A stretch of DNA of 64,000 nucleotides from Symsagittifera roscoffensis (lineage: Eukaryota; Xenacoelomorpha; Acoela; Convolutidae): contig NC_087071.1 in the NCBI RefSeq assembly GCF_963678635.1, forward strand, positions 46,358,889-46,422,888, given 5' to 3'. Made by a program: the position numbers and the translations under genes. Shown one piece after another: positions 45,029 through 56,952 of this stretch; within the stretch, counting starts at the first letter, position 1; each line of letters starts with the position of its first letter. Below the pieces are notes generated by a model, which had not been told where the DNA came from, did no database searches, and was given only the letters and a program-made list of their open reading frames with translations.

Positions 45029-45160
45029 ATGTCGGAAAGAAATAATTTGCTATTGATTAGTTTTTTCATCTTACTTATAACCTGGATTCTGTGCTTAATT
45101 GGGTTCTACATGCCTCATGACCATTATCTGTTGCATGGAGGTACTTTGTACAAAAATTAA
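45029..45160 (+). CDS. Small membrane frame or signal-anchor exon
   Basis: ATG to TAA, 43 codons. After MSERNN comes a 20-residue hydrophobic span (LLLISFFILLITWILCLIGF), then YMPHDHYLLHGG. An in-frame GGAG/GTACTT step at 45140 would act as a donor, making this the first exon of a type II membrane protein. Unrecognised. Confidence 0.35.
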   Translation: MSERNNLLLISFFILLITWILCLIGFYMPHDHYLLHGGTLYKN

Positions 45161-45306
45161 CCCTGTTCTTTTTACTTATTCGGCCTTTTTAGTTTAACAG
45201 GAGTGAGGTCACAGAGTAGACAACCTTTATTTCAAACTCAGCTACAAGTCGACAAATACTGTAACAACTACTCAGAATCGATAACAGAAAGCAAACTTAG
45301 GAAACC

Positions 45307-46170
45307 AACAAGACTGCTCGTATACCAAGGCGAAGTGCTGACAATTCCGACTGCACTTCAAGACCAGTTTAGAAGTTTTTTGATTGAAAAAATGACGAAA
45401 CAATTAAGAAAAAAAGTTTTTTTTTCTTCAATTTTTTGATTTTTTTCCCACAAGCTGATGCAAATTACGAAGGTATGTATTTAACGCCTTTTAATCTTAT
45501 ATTACGACCAAATGACTTGCTTCATTTCAATTTGGAACGCATTAGTCCGCCGCTTAGGCGTTTTATATAATCGCGCGTTTCCAAATTGACTCAACTAGCA
45601 CTTTTTAAATCCCCATAACTTTACAGAAAATGATCCAAGGTGAAAAATCGTTTTCAATTTGAGCTCAAGAAAACAATATCTTTCCGATGCGTTAAAACTT
45701 TCCGTCAAAAAAGTTTGATTTAACTGTAGAAAAATGATTGAGTAAAAAACGACCCCAAGTGCGAACGAAAATTAATTTGAGTGAATGGACAAAAAGTTTG
45801 TGCTCGGGGTGATTTTTTCTCCTGACAAATTTCGACTTTATAACTAGCGTTTTTAGACAGAATTTTTCTTTATCATTCAAAAACGTTTGTCTTGTGCTCG
45901 AACTTAAAAGATTTTTCATCTGTAATAGTTTTTCGTTAAGTTGTTTAAAGTTTGCCAATTTGGTCAATTTGAGAGAATTAACGCGCTATATATTTTGTGC
46001 TATTAATGTGTAAGTGGATATTTGATACCTCTTAGAAATCGTTCCAAATTGGATTGGCACAATCCTTGGTCTATTCAAAACTTTACTGGTATGCAAAGTA
46101 TATTACTTTGTACTTCACATAGCGTATGTGTGGAGGGATGATTTTCGAAAAAAAACAAACAATCAAATTT
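45307..46170. mobile_element. Head-to-head pair of degraded M1 copies
   Basis: 45307-45720 carries M1 landmarks on the minus strand, starting with the AACAAGACTGCTCG outer flank and ATTCCGACTGC, then GCGCGTT and CCAAATTG. From about 45790 the plus-strand landmarks start (TTTGTGCTCGGGGTG, TTTCGACTTTATAACTAGCG, AACGCGCTA) and run to about 46170. Open frames here (45203-45439, 45692-45967) are repeat by-products. Confidence 0.55.
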
Positions 46171-47606
46171 GGAAAGACTTGAAAATGTCTACTTTATAGC
46201 GCGTCAAAGAATTATCTACTATTTTTACGTGACCAGTTAAACATCTCATCAAAAACCAATGCCCCTATTCAAGTTTTGTTTTAGCAACACATTCAATTTT
46301 AAACAATAGGATTCAAAATTTCTGGTTTTCATAAAATTGTAATTACAAATTTGGGCAGAACAAAATTTTAAAATGCGACCTTCTTCAAAAAGTGTTGTTT
46401 CAGTTTCATTTGCCTAATAGTCTTTCAGATGATTATTGTTATGACCAATTTTAATTCGAAGGGAAGACGAACTATGCCCGGGTTGATCAAAAATACTTGT
46501 CATACAATTTTAAAGAAAACTACTTTCATTTTTTTTCTAAAAGTTATAAAAAAAGCATTTTGGCATAAACCAAAGTTTTGTCGTTTTTCAAGCTTCGCTA
46601 AAACTTTTTGTATTCTCTCCGAAAACACAATAATCATGGATTTGTTATACAAAACAAAAACCACTTTGGTAGAAGGTAAGAAATCTCACAGACACTCGCA
46701 GTTTAGCAGACACTCGCAGTTGAGCAGACACTCGCAGTTGAGCAGCAACTGTATGAGATAATATTTGACAGTTCAATCAGAACTAAGAATAAAAACTTTG
46801 AGCTTTTTTGTTTTGCAAGAAAGTTTTTAGTCAAAACTTTACTTTGTAGAAGTTCGTAGTCTCGTTTTTTTGAACAATTTGAAGTGAAGCTTAAAACATA
46901 AAAGCTTTATTTTTTTCAAATTTGGATTTGCACAAAAGTGTTAGTAAATTATTTTTGATGTTTATTAAAAGTTCAGCCTGGACTACATTACAGAAAAAAA
47001 AATCTTTCGAAAAATGCTTATTTGAGGATGAAAAGAATATAGCGACTGAAAATGGATAAAAAGTTTTCCATGAAGTTTGAATCTTCAGCAATTTTTCTTG
47101 CAGCAAAACTGTTTTTGGAGCAAGTTAAAAATTGCTAATCATTCAGTTTTGTCAATGGAAACTGTATAAAAAACATTTTTCCATACACTCCGTGTCTGAA
47201 TTTAAATGAGAAAAAACTTTTCCATACACTCCTGTATGAACTGTATGAAATTGCATGACAAGCTTTTTTGTTGAGTGGATTTGTTTGATAAGCATTTTTC
47301 GTGTATTGAGGTCAACCCTGTTGGCATAGGCTACGTGTTTCTACGTGACTTAGATACCTCAAACCAAGCTCGTAACTCGGCAAATTGAACTTGTAAACGA
47401 ACTGTTTTCGTCTTGGTTCGGTTTCTAGAGGGAGTTCGAAAAAGAGTTTTCTGAGTATCAACAAAAACTGGTCTAATTTTAAAAGATCGAACAAAGAAAA
47501 CTAATTGTATTAATGAGAAGTTTTTTTATTAGTTTTTTTTATAACCACAAACATAAAATCGTTTACTTATTCCGCTCAAATTAAAGATCTAAAGGCAAGC
47601 GCAAGT
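46171..47606. other. No firm gene; foldback words and a minisatellite
   Basis: Contains CATACA-type foldback words (46490, 47160-47260). At 46688-46746 an 18-bp unit (CAGACACTCGCAGTTGAG) occurs about three times in tandem. The open frame over it (46429-46761) is low-complexity and has no family signal. Confidence 0.45.
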
Positions 47607-47828
47607 ATGGCCTACCATCAACCGTGCTCAATGCTTGAGGATGGGACAACCTCAACCACCAAGAAAAAAAATCAAAAAAAAACATCTGCTTTAAAGCCCA
47701 GGGATTTAACAGCGGTTATACGTGAAGAATTTTATTGGTCTGTTCTTTGCAGTCAGAAATATCCAAACAAAAGTTCGTTTTTGAGAGAAATAATTATTTC
47801 ATTATTTGCATTCTCTATTTTCAAGTAA
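47607..47828 (+). CDS. Doubtful 73-aa frame
   Basis: ATG start, MAYHQPCSMLEDGTTSTTKK, then Lys-rich, then ALKPRDLTAVIREEFYWSVL and a hydrophobic end. Composition is less AT-rich than its flanks over the first 150 bases. No splice context decides it. It could be an exon or chance. Confidence 0.2.
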   Translation: MAYHQPCSMLEDGTTSTTKKKNQKKTSALKPRDLTAVIREEFYWSVLCSQKYPNKSSFLREIIISLFAFSIFK

Positions 47829-47879
47829 AAAACCACTTCTGATTGTTTTATTTTGGATGCCTGTTGTGCCACTTTTGAT

Positions 47880-49445
47880 TTTTCTTCCTTCATTTTTAAC
47901 CCGGTTCTCGCTAAAATCAAGAATCATTGTTCTCATCTCTGATGAGAATCAACTATCTATTGTCTCTGCTATGATAATTCTCTAATTAACTGAAAAGCAA
48001 CCGCTGGCTCTCACAGCACACACTTTCCGCCTAAGGATAAGCTTTCTCTCACCTTCTAGCTATGTTTGTCTATTTGAGTTTCAGTTATAGTAATAGTTAT
48101 GACAGTCCCTACAAGTCCTGACATTTTTTCTGGTACTCTATTCACAGGGTACTTATTGGACGTGTCCACCGAAGTCCTAATTTCCAAGTTCATTATAAAT
48201 ACCTCTAGTTAAGTTGAGCAAATATCAAGTCCAATTTCACCCAAATTTCTTCGTTTAATTCGGGAGTCTAATTCGTTTATTAGGGGTCAGATTGAGCTAA
48301 AAAGCCACCTCGGGGTAGTTACATAAAAATCCCGTTCATTCAAGTTGCTTAGGAGACCTACTTCAACGCCATGCTCTTATTAGTGCCATTTTCCTCTGGG
48401 AATAATTGTCATGAGTCTAATTGAATTTCTATTATTAGCTCATTCACCAGGCAAAGCTGAAATCAATGTTTGCTATGTCCACTTTAAATAATTTTACTAT
48501 TTCAATGTTGCTTTGCAAAAATTGTAGCCTTTTCCGCTTCTGCTCTTCAGTTCCCAAAGATAAGTTCCCTCCCGATTATTAGTAAGGTATTCGATTGCCC
48601 TTTCCAGGGTTTGGGGCTGGGGACTACGCCACGTTCCGATGTTAATCCTGGGTTTTTCTAAGCAATTTTGATCCTAAACGCCCGAAGGCCGTTCAGAGGC
48701 CACCCCGGGGTCAATATTCCATATTCGGGTTCAGCATCCCAAGGGGTCCTACCAAGTTTCATCCATATCTCAATAATTATTCGCAACTTATCCCATTTAT
48801 AAGCTCCAATGTCACTTTTCCCGGGAAAAGGCTAATAACACCCGATCCGCCGGAGCGGTCTTACGGGATTTTCATCTAGTGTCTGTTGCCGCCATAAAAT
48901 CAATATGCCCTCGGTCAATTTTCTGCGTGAAATCCCAACTCCTGGTTTGGGGGTGTTTTTTCCAAGTGCTAATAACTTCCGGTCCAGCCGTCAGATGTCC
49001 TTTGTCACTACCTTTCAAATCTCAAGTTTTTGGTTTCCTGAGTTCAGCGAGGCCCGAAAAGCGACTTTTCGAAGTCTGGGTGTGGCCTATTTCCAAACTT
49101 AAGTTTCCCTCATTTAGGTCTATAACATACTAAACTTTGGTCCCCTTCCAACCACTAGTTATCGAATTCTAATAATTATTATAAGCCTAGTTATCTAATA
49201 ATTCTAAGGAACCGTTATCACTTGGGGCAGGTGTGTCCGAGGGTTCCATGCTTTTGCATGTCCGGGTCAAATCATCTCTAGTATCCGCCGTATGAATTGA
49301 ATTTCATAAAGTTAGCTTCAATAGTTACCAAGTTGGGGTGGTCCACCTATCTCACTTCATGGGTTTCCTGCAATAGGAGGAACTAATTCTTTCAAGATTC
49401 GAACTATTTTGGACTAACATTTGTTTGCTTTTCTACTTGCTCAAT
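47880..49445. repeat. Old copy (R) of large non-coding repeat family
   Basis: Shares landmarks in order with 54560-56741 and 60245-62925: TCTGATGAGAA, TTAGGGGTCAGATT, GTTTAGGA/GCTTAGGAG, CCACTTT, GGTCCTACCAAGTTTCATCC (with small changes), CCGGAGCGG/CCGGAAGG, CAAGTGCTAATA, and CATGTCCGGGTCAAATCATC. It is the most diverged copy here. GC content is above the window average. No frames. Confidence 0.65.
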
Positions 49446-50470
49446 AGTACGTGCTCACCATTAGCCTCACATTATTACATGTATTTCTCAAGGTAAAACT
49501 CTCAATCGAATCTGAGCGCGGCGAAAAAGTGTCACCGATGCTACATTTGGCGCCAAAAACGTTCTCTCTAAGGGGAATAATTAGGCCAAAAATACGCGAT
49601 TTTTGATCAAAACTTTCAATAAAGTGCACAAAAAACGTTTTTGGCATGTTTTTCCTTCAAAAATTTGTCTGCGGCACAGAAAATTTGATCAAAATAGTGT
49701 CTCATTAGTGATTTTGGAGATCGGAAAATCAATTCAGTTCACCTAAAAAAAATACGTTAGTAATAAGAAATGCCCTCCCATCTCGAGAAAATCTTAGATC
49801 GGCCCCTGTTCTCTGGTCACTGGGGTCGAAATCCTCGACTGATTTCCAGACTTTTAAAACAATGCTCAATGTTATTCCGCGCCCAGAAGTTTTTAGTGGC
49901 ACATCTAAGAAGCAAACTGATTTGCAAGATCTCAAAAAAACATTTAAGACCGTTTTTTGTGCAAGTGTAGGTTTACGAATTGAGTAGACCGTAAAGTCAA
50001 ATAGTTTTTTGTTGGAATTAGGGGCGGATCTAGGATTTTCTCGAGGGGGGACCTCTCTTTTATGTCGACCAAATTGATTTTTCGAACTCTCTCTGAGCAC
50101 GGTTTAGTGCCTGTTTTGGCCAAATTTTCTGCGCAGCAAGCAAAGTTTTGAAAAAACAGTCCACAAAAGGCGTTTTAGGCCTTTTTTGGAAAATTTTGAC
50201 GAAAAGATCGCGTTTTTTCGGCGCGCGCTACCCCCTCAAAATAAGTATATATTGGCGCCGAAGGCACCCTTTGACAAAGTTAAGGGTCGGTCGGCCAAAA
50301 ATGGATTTCTTAAAAAGTACCAAAGGGAGGACCCTTTGAGTCGGCACGGGGTCGAATCCCTGAGAGGAAAAAGCGTAATTGTAATTAGTTTTAACTTTGC
50401 TCACATAATGCATTATATTGAGATTATTTTGGACGACTTAAAAATCATCATAATTGATTTTTTCCTTTAC
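49446..50470. repeat. Inverted repeat and repeat relics
   Basis: 49768-49806 (CTCGAGAAAATCTTAGATCG, then GCCCCTG) is the inverse of 50020-50060 (GGGGCGGATCTAGGATTTTC, then TCGAG), enclosing about 210 bases. 50205-50365 holds a relic with TTGGCGCCGAAGGCACCCTTTG-type DNA and a tRNA B-box-like GGGTCGAATCCC at 50350. The 123-codon minus frame at 49729-50100 spans both arms and is probably not a gene. Confidence 0.5.
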
Positions 50471-50723
50471 CCAGATGCCTGAAGTACAAAAGTGCTTTAA
50501 TTCAGCTTGGGTTATCATTTTGTGGTCTCCTCTTCTTTGACCTTTTTGTACTAGCAAGAATAAGATATAAAAGCAAAATTTTTTAAAAGATAAAAATTTT
50601 GTTCACAACTTAACTTAATAAACATAAAGGACATAAAATTCTAACTTTAAAAGGTCAGAGGCCAGGCGAAGTAATTAGAAAAAGAAGAAACAAAAAATGA
50701 GAAGTTTTTCAAAAAAGAAATAC

Positions 50724-50878
50724 CGACCGTGTTTGCCCATTGATATCATTTGATTTTTCATAACTTTGTAGACAGCTTGATGTTTTAGAGAATTTTCGCC
50801 TGCCTTCAGTGTCACTTTTTGGCCGGTTGGCACAAAATGGAAGTTACAATCAGACAATTTCATCCCAACAAGGTAAAA
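50724..50878 (-). CDS. Candidate internal exon, unknown protein
   Basis: After the acceptor ACACGAGCAG the frame reads FYLVGMKLSDCNFHFVPTGQ, KVTLKAGENSLKHQAVYKVM, KNQMISMGKHGR and meets a donor CG/GTATTT, phase 2. The composition is strongly protein-like and less AT-rich than its flanks. The alternating polar/hydrophobic start looks like beta strands and the end like a helix. No family recognised. Confidence 0.4.
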
Positions 50879-50985
50879 CTGCTCGTGTCATTTTAAAACA
50901 GTTTTTTACGCAAGAAGTTTTTATTTGTCTATAATTCTGCATTACCTCAAGTTTTTCCACTCTTTTGATGTAATGTTTCGCTCGC

Positions 50986-51120
50986 GGACTAAATATCCCA
51001 TAATAAAATCCCCCAGGACAAAATCTCACTGGATAAAATCTACAAGGACAAAACCTCCCATAAGAATAAATCCCCCTTGGACAAAACCCCCAAGTTCTTA
51101 GTGTAAAATCCCCCACAATC
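50986..51120. repeat. Degenerate GGACAAAATCYCCCA minisatellite
   Basis: About eight units of 15-17 bases, each close to GGACAAAATCCCCCA. The open frame crossing it on the minus strand (Arg/Phe/Gly/Tyr-rich) is a by-product. Confidence 0.8.
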
Positions 51121-51308
51121 GAATTGAACAAAAAAACTGAAGAATTTAATTAAATCATGAAAGATAATTTTCTACCTCACTTTGTAAGTTTTGAATAATT
51201 TTTTAGTTTTTTGAGTTATAGACTTTTTTTGTGTTAACAACTTGTTTAACATAACCATGTGAATCAATTAGTACCTTGCTTCATAATGAACTCAAGTTTT
51301 TAAGCGTC

Positions 51309-51400
51309 TTCGGTACATTTAGTCTGGAGGCAACAAATACGCCCGGGACAACAAAGGTCATGGGTTCGAATCTGACAGGACCTGTTTTTATTTCAAACAC
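51309..51400 (+). repeat. tRNA-like sequence, possible SINE head
   Basis: TTTAGTCTGGAGGCAACA resembles a Pol III A-box, and about 35 bases later GGGTTCGAATCTG is a near-perfect B-box. The spacing suits a tRNA-derived SINE or tRNA pseudogene. A clear acceptor-stem pairing was not found. Confidence 0.4.
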
Positions 51401-51498
51401 AAACACATGCTTTGTCGTCTCAGTTGCCCTATCATAAAAACATTTTTTTTTGGTTTTTAGTTTTTTCCATCATACATGCTTTTATTGTTTTGACTTAC

Positions 51499-51747
51499 CT
51501 CGGCTGTTTATGATTTTAATAAACTTGTCTTCGTATATTGTGTTCTTTTCTCGTTTAAAAACTTTTTTTCTGCCCAAATGATTTCGGCTTTTTTTGATCA
51601 ACTTAGTGACGTAATTTTGAGTCGTTTCAATGGAAACATAATTTTTATGCTCGCTTTTGGACCGTACAAGTTTCTTAATAGAATAATAGTTCAAGTTTTT
51701 CATAATAACATTTTCTTCCGGCCTCTTTGTTTTTTCTTTGTTTTCAG
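51499..51747 (-). CDS. Lys-rich exon of an unknown gene
   Basis: It follows an acceptor CCTATCCAG at 51748 and ends at a consensus donor CGAG/GTAAGT (phase 1 at both ends). It reads ENKEKTKRPEENVIMKNLNY, YSIKKLVRSKSEHKNYVSIE, TTQNYVTKLIKKSRNHLGRK and a basic end to KIINSR. Highly basic, probably helical. Further up the same strand another open stretch (about 51906-51775) reads KLLSPHNLKTPPKLKHFSAR, then RKTQYEANKP. A related one in the second unit (about 57260-57110) reads KLISPPHPRNTQITSFNCQT, then KYYEATK, so the gene may hold internal repeats. No family recognised. A repeat-derived origin is possible because the exon lies at the edge of a duplicated block. Confidence 0.4.
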
Positions 51748-51915
51748 CTGGATAGGTTTCGGCCTAGATCATGTCGGCTTATTGGCCTCATATTGCGTCT
51801 TCCGACGAGCAGAAAAATGTTTAAGTTTAGGTGGTGTTTTGAGGTTATGGGGACTTAATAACTTCTTTTTAGTCATAAAATTTTTTGTTTTTTCATCGGA
51901 TTTTCGTTTTTGAGT

Positions 51916-54330
51916 TCAGGGTTTCATTGTGATACAGACGTTCTTGTTTATTGTAAACGTGGGGGAATCCACAATATCTCTAGGCCGGTCTCGCTCGCTA
52001 TTTGACTCCGCGGCAATATGTTTCCTTTGGTACTGAGGCCAGCGGGGCAACCGATTCCCAGTACTGTTCACAATCCCAAAAGGGTAGATTTGGTGGTTGG
52101 CTGCTCTATCCTGTACTGTGCTGCTCGCCCCGTGATTCGTGCTCGTCAGACTGTATCTCACCCGTCAATCAATAATCGATCGCAACAACAATTCCAAGAT
52201 AAAGAATGAATTAAGAAATGAATATAACCAAATACAGAATAGCCTATAACTGGCTGAAACATAAATTAATCGTTCAATTAAGGAAAAGGGTCTGCGTATC
52301 TTATTATTAGAACCAACTGCCTCCTGCAGTTCAATTAACACCTTACTACTAACTAACGTTCTCCTCGAGAACCTCTTTCAATATCAATCGTTCAACAACG
52401 ACTCCGCTATCCTCTAGATAGCCTAACTAACTTTCACTAACTTATCTACATTCACACCAACAAGTCTTCCAACTCGTTCTCACTTTACTTTAAGAATCAA
52501 GCGACTACCTTAGCTTGTAGCCCAAATTGTTCTGACGCTTAAAAGTTGTCCCGAAACATCCGCGTCTTATGTCTATTAACTCCTAGTTTTAGTTAGAGAT
52601 CCGACGTTGCATATAAGTCATAACATTTACATAAGTGCCTCCTACGCAGCGTTCAAGTTCTTAATTCTAGCATGATCACATTAATTTAAATGCCAAGTTC
52701 AAAATGCCAATCAAAGCTATGCTAAACAAATAACAAGTGCAACTTCAACTTAATTCAAGCTATGTTTACATATCAAAATGTCCATGGACTATTTGATTTT
52801 TCCGTGTTTTTCCCCTCTCCCATGACTAGGATACAATCCCAGTGAACTTAATTTCCCGTTCATCATAATCCAAAAATTCTCATACATAACTTATTCAAAT
52901 TTCAACCTAATCGACCTTCGGGATAAGCCGTTCCCTTAACTGGGGTCCAATTGAGCCGATAAAACATCCCCCAGAAGCCAATGGAGCATTCTGTACAATC
53001 CTAACCTTTAGAATAATCAATTCCCCTATTTCCTTGTTTATATTGCCAAATTAACTTGTGACTACTTTTCTATGCCATTGACTCATTTCTATTCATAGTT
53101 CATTCACCAAGTCAAATTGAACCCAATGTCTGCTTAACTCACTCTTCATAACTCCAACAACATACCATTTTACATTAAGCCAAGATATTCCATCGATTTC
53201 AGGGAAATTCCTAATCAATTCCACATACATGCAAATCAATGTTCCCAGATCTATAAGATAGCAAATTAACCTTCCTAATTACAGAACATATGATTTGGGC
53301 TACATTCCGGTGTTAATTTAAGGGGTTTTTTGGTGCTAAAACCCAAAAGGTCAATTAAAGGTCACCCGGGTCAACCGAGGTCAAATCTCCCACAATCGAT
53401 TTGATGTCATATGAGGGTCATGCCTACCAAGTTTCATCCATATCCGACAATTACTTCCTAAGTTATTCATTTTTCAAGGTCCGTTATCACTTTTCCCGTA
53501 AAACATCAATTAGCATCGGAAGGGTCAACTGGGAACTAAGACTTACGGGGCCCCTTTTTACCAGGGTGGGTCATACTACACATTAGTGCCATAAAATCGA
53601 TATGCCCTCGCTCCTTATTTTGCGCAAATTACCTATTAACACCTCCTGGGGGTAATTGGCCCAAGTGCTAATAACCCGTGCCATTATCACCCAATCGGGT
53701 CATCGCCCTAATATACGATAAACCATGTCACTATCTATCATCCCTCTAAATTTCAGCTCCCTAGGGTCACTGGGGGTTGAGAAATAGCCTCCGGAAATCG
53801 GTCCGGGCGACCTTGGGGTTCCGAAACTTCAAACTTAAGCTTACCCCACCTAGGGCTACCACATACATAAAATTGAGCTCAATCCGACCAGTAGTTAGGG
53901 ATTTCCGGCGAGGCCATTGGCACTTCCTGGAACCGTTATCACTCGGCCCCGGGGTTCGGGTGGGTCCGGCTTTTTGCATGCCCGGGTCAAATCATCTCTA
54001 GTATCACTCCACTAAATTTCGTTAAGTCCGCCCCGGTAGGTCCGAATGGGGGGGGGGGGGGGGTTGTCCGGGGATACTCCCCCACCCATTTTAACTAAGT
54101 GGGGGGATTAATTCCCCGCTACTTGAGCAAATACAAGTTTAATTCGATCTTTACTTAACTACTCTATTATTCACCGATCTTGACAGACTACATCAATGAA
54201 TTAGCTCTTACTACTCTTAGTTGGCATGTTCAAGGTTCAAAGCAAAAGTTCATGTACGCTATACAATAGAAACACCAATTCTACATTTATCTTCAGACTC
54301 AAACGTTTCTCACTTCGCCAATTCCATAAT
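51916..54330. repeat. Large repeat copy P1
   Basis: Non-coding, GC-richer than the flanks. Shares interior landmarks with the R and Q copies (TACCAAGTTTCATCCATATC, CAAGTGCTAATAAC, TTTCAGCTCCCTAGGGTCAC, AACCGTTATCACT, CATGCCCGGGTCAAATCATC). Begins GGGTTTCATTGTGATACAGA. A poly-G run lies at 54049-54063. Confidence 0.7.
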
Positions 54331-54559
54331 GACAATTTTGTCCAAAAAACTTGCTTGAAACAGTTACTTTTTTGAGTCATTTATAGTTTGTAATAATATT
54401 CTTAGTCAGGAATGCTCATACATTTAATATATGAGCATTGAAAACTTGCATGCTCACTTTTACAGTTGATGTCTCTTCTTAAGCTCGCTCTCCTTTTCGT
54501 CTCCCGAAAAATTTGTGCAATTAAGCCATACTAACGTAATAGTTTAGTAACAAACTCAG

Positions 54560-56741
54560 TTGAATGATGCAAAATAATGTTTCTGTTTTTCGTTTGTTTT
54601 TTCAAGTTGTGCCTTCTTCAATTATTGATCAACATTTAATCATCAAAACTAAACTAACAATTGATGAAGAAGGCAAAATTTCTGTAGATTCAGGGGATTT
54701 CTTCTCTAGGTTTGTTCTCTCTTTCCTAACGACACCGCAAAGTTGTCCCTTGGGCAGTGAATTCAGTGGTGCGACCGAGATTCACTACTATCTACAATCC
54801 CGAAAGAGTTATTTTGGTGGTAACTACTCTGTATTGTTTTATGTTGCTTGCCCCTCTGTGTATTGCTCTTCGGCTGTCTTGTCTCGTCTACTCGATACAA
54901 TCGCAAAAAATTCCAATGATAAATTAATTTAGATGATCATATGTCCAATTACAGAAGGCTCTGAGTGGCCAGAATATAATCTACTAATCAAGTCAAAAGG
55001 AAAGGGTCCGCGATTTATCGGGCAAATTGCCGAATTGCAACTAACTTCCAACTAACTCCACTAACACTAACTATTCTCTCTCTATAGAGAATCTCTGATG
55101 AGATCTAACTAGCTACTGGTCTCTTACTCCGAGAACCAATTACTTGACTAACTAGCAATAAATGTTCTCTCTAACCGAGAATCAACTGTACTTTCTCTCA
55201 GTATCAATTGTTCTCTTCTCTGACGAGAACCAACTACTCTTAATGGTAGCTCACAACTGCTCTCTTCTCTGATGAGAACGAACTACTCTCAATGTAAGCG
55301 AACACTGTTCTGACTCTTAAAGGCTCTCCGGTACCCTCCAATTCCTTATTTTTCTTTGCACTTAGTTATATTTAAGTCACGCCATTCCCTATCAGTCCTG
55401 ATATCCGCTTAAATCACCCGTCCGCACATGTTTTAAGACTATATCCCTCCTCCTGTCAACTCTGCCACGTGCCAACTTCGGTTTCTTTTACAAACTTTTC
55501 TTGCTTATTAGATACCCTGTATGCGGTAGCTGTCACAATTTGACAAAGCAAACAAATTTCATACGATTCTAATCAGCAAATTCCTCACCTCAGTGGACTT
55601 CAGCTCTCGAGTTCAACTAACCTCTAAACCATGCTATCTTTACCCATTGATCCTCCCAAGGTCTTTATTTTAATTATCCCGTTAACGTTCCGACCTTCTA
55701 AGGGTAGGGGGAGACCCTTTTCGTGGGTAGCGAATTCATTCCAAGCATCTAAATTTTCTATCTGTACTCTATTCCAATCCTGACCTTCTAGCTATCAAGG
55801 GAACGTAGTCCGTCTATTAGGGGTCAGATTAAACGAAAAAGTCACCTCCGGGAAGCCAAGTAAATACCCCGTCCATTCATACTGTTTAGGAAACTTAGCT
55901 CTCATGCTATGCCTCAGTTACTGTCAATTCTTTCTGGGACTACTGTTTTTTTACCCTGATTGCTATTCTATTAATGGCACATTCGCCAAGCTAGATTGAA
56001 CCCAATGTTTACCAAGTCCACTTTGAATTAAATCGTCTACTCCAAGGTTGCAATATAAAAGATATATTTCTATCAGCTTCTGCTCTAGTTCCTAATATAT
56101 AAGTTTTCCCCCCAATTTTTAGCAAGATGACCAATTCTCATTTCCAGGGGTTGGGCTGGGAAATACGCCACTTTGCGGTGTTAATCTTGGGGCTTTCCAG
56201 GCAATTTGGAGTCAAAAAGCCCAAAGGTCAACTTAAGGTCACCCAGGAGTCAACCGTGTTCAATCTTCCATATTCAAGTTTAGAATCCCATAGGGGTCCT
56301 ACCTACCAAGTTTCATTCATATCCCATTCATACTTCACAAGTTATCCCATTTCTAAGATCCATTATCACTTCTTCCGGGAAAAAGCTATTAACACCGGAA
56401 GGAGTCACCTGAGGCTTTTCACTCACAAGAGATCTTTTTTCGGGGTTTGTTGCAGTATCTGATGCCGCCATAAAATCGGTATGCCCTCGCTCATTATTTC
56501 GCGTAAATTGCCTATTTCCGGTTTAAGGGGGTGGTTTTCCAAGTGCTAATAGCTGCCGGCCCAATCGCCCGATTTGGTTCAAATTATAATACACGATGTA
56601 TCTTGCCACTACCTATCATCCCTCCAAGTTTCAGCTCCCTGCAATCATTGGGAGCCGAGAAACGACTTCCGGAAATTAGGGGTGGGTTTGTTTACTTAGG
56701 GCATAGAACCGGAAGCGGGGGTCTTAGGGGTCTGGGGTTCC
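54560..56741. repeat. Large repeat copy Q1 (truncated)
   Basis: Same family as P1 but diverged, cut at its right end by the duplication junction. Contains a small array of GAGAACCAACTACTCT-type words at 55140-55300. Confidence 0.7.
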
Positions 56742-56952
56742 ATTGTGTTTTTTCTCGTTTAAAAACTTTTTTTTTCTGCCCAAATGATTTCGGCTTTTTT
56801 TGATCAACTTAGTGACGTAATTTTGAGTCGTTTCAATGGAAACATAATTTTGATGCTCGCTTTTGGACCGTACAAGTTTCTTAATAGAATAATACTTCAA
56901 GTTTTTCATAATAACATTTTCTTCCGGCCTCTTTGTTTTTTTTTGTTTTCAG
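56742..56952 (-). pseudogene. Lys-rich exon copy cut by duplication junction
   Basis: The first three quarters of the exon at 51499-51747 are repeated here, but the duplication junction at 56741/56742 replaces its end and its GTAAGT donor with repeat DNA. A one-base change in an A run near the end also shifts its frame. It cannot splice like the original. Confidence 0.6.

Larger units (their letters stand above)
51536..56741. repeat. Tandem segmental duplication B, unit 1
   Basis: 5.21 kb repeated as 56742-62426 at high identity. The left edge (ATTGTGTTCTTTTCTCG) lies inside the Lys-rich exon, the right edge (GGGTCTGGGGTTCC) inside a large repeat copy. Compared with unit 2 it lacks about 430 bases (57118-57545), a deletion at about 51914. 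Confidence 0.9.

Noticed and set aside
46429-46761. 110-codon frame with RHSQLS repeats
   Set aside because: The repeat comes from an 18-bp minisatellite and the rest resembles foldback repeat DNA.
49729-50100. 123-codon minus-strand frame
   Set aside because: It spans both arms of an inverted repeat and has no family signal.
53401-54001. Short open frames in the large P/Q repeats (also 56127-56803, 59401-59796, 61319-62434)
   Set aside because: They recur in every repeat copy with frame-breaking differences and have no coding bias.
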